The notes under the pieces are model-generated. The model had not been told where the DNA came from and did no database searches. It was given only the letters and a program-made list of their open reading frames with translations. This document shows, piece after piece, positions 63,716 to 64,000 of a DNA stretch of 64,000 nt; positions within the stretch are counted from its first letter, which is position 1; the number at the start of each line of letters is the position of its first letter. The stretch lies in NCBI RefSeq assembly GCF_019192735.1, contig NZ_JAHTKP010000028.1, positions 1 through 64,000 on the forward strand. Reading direction: 5' to 3'. The position numbers and the translations under genes are program-made. Source of the stretch: Kitasatospora aureofaciens. GTDB lineage: Bacteria > Actinomycetota > Actinomycetes > Streptomycetales > Streptomycetaceae.

Positions 63716-64000
63716 ATGGCCACCAGCATCACCACCGAGGGCACGATCATCCGCGACGCGCGCGACCGCTACCGCCGCCGGGGGGAGGACGGCGCGAAGG
63801 GGGCGTTCGACGCCGAGGTCCGCCGCATCGGCAGCGTCCCGCGCACCGAGGTCGCCGTGAAGCGCGCCGCCGCCCCGGCCCGCGTCGCCGGGCTGCTCGG
63901 CATCGACTCCGCAACCGAGGCCGCGGTGCGCGACCGGAAGATGTACGCGGGGGAGCGCCGGGTGCAGCTCGCCGTTACCTACGTGCCGGTGGACGTCGCC
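63716..64000 (+). CDS. UTRA-domain protein lacking the GntR DNA-binding part (partial)
   Basis: AGAAGGG precedes ATG 63716. The visible 95 residues (RDRYRRRGEDGAKGAFDAEV, RAAAPARVAGLLGIDSATEA) line up with residues 90-190 of the adjacent GntR protein, from its linker onward, with no winged helix. It runs off the right edge. Could be an antagonist or ligand sensor forming mixed dimers with the repressor. Confidence 0.65.
   Translation, partial: MATSITTEGTIIRDARDRYRRRGEDGAKGAFDAEVRRIGSVPRTEVAVKRAAAPARVAGLLGIDSATEAAVRDRKMYAGERRVQLAVTYVPVDVA

Noticed and set aside
1..64000. CRISPR arrays, tRNA or rRNA genes
   Set aside because: No regularly spaced identical repeats and no recognisable tRNA cloverleaf or rRNA segments were seen on either strand, including near the tyrosine recombinase.

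Overview
The window looks like a large conjugative plasmid, or a plasmid-derived accessory region, of a high-GC actinomycete, most likely Streptomyces or Kitasatospora. The signs are very high G+C with strongly G/C third codon positions, frequent GTG and TTG starts, ATGA/GTGA stop-start overlaps, an FtsK-like TraB translocase with small membrane (Spd-type) genes, a KorSA/TraR-like GntR repressor, ParA/ParB-type partition genes, two RepL-like winged-helix proteins, a tyrosine recombinase and zeta-type toxin modules. No rRNA, tRNA, CRISPR array or telomere was seen.

Layout. 0-15.4 kb is a mosaic of plasmid cargo: RacP/DUF6192-like genes, a complete IS4-family insertion sequence (19-bp inverted repeats, 11-bp target duplication, one passenger gene), two related zeta toxin modules (5.6-7.0 and 13.7-15.0 kb), a pRiA4b ORF-3-like gene, an IS relic that truncates a pseudogene, a 104-aa gene enclosed by a 27-bp inverted repeat, a pair of genes behind twin palindromic operators, and a tyrosine recombinase. 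15.4-22.3 kb is a metabolic-looking cluster: XRE/TPR regulator, two very short genes, class III aminotransferase, sirtuin-like protein, GNAT acetyltransferase and UDP-sugar dehydrogenase.

22.7-28.5 kb holds a leftward triad (MoxR AAA+ ATPase, vWA protein, DUF6744-like protein) with related AAAACGGCCGTTTT palindromes at both ends, the upstream one being a perfect 44-bp palindrome. Next to it are two RepL-like genes. Five copies of TGGCCCC-N6-GGGGCCA are spread through this block; it is my best candidate for both a replicon and an undescribed system. 29.3-42.4 kb is one open frame of about 4,400 codons carrying an N6-adenine methylase and an SNF2-type helicase. Its frame is interrupted in composition by a separate 114-aa gene in another frame, so it may really be several genes. 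43.0-45.8 kb carries ParA and a ParB-like partner, closed by strong terminators.

45.8-62.6 kb is a long leftward set of operons of small, mostly tightly overlapped genes: a toxin-antitoxin-like pair, many unknowns, an NUDT9-type Nudix ADP-ribose hydrolase, a free-standing RapZ C-terminal domain, small Zn-finger proteins, Spd-like membrane proteins and TraB with a repeat-rich, clt-like locus at its 3' end. It is probably controlled from the divergent 62.6-62.85 kb promoter region by the GntR protein. A second, UTRA-only paralogue of that regulator runs off the right edge.
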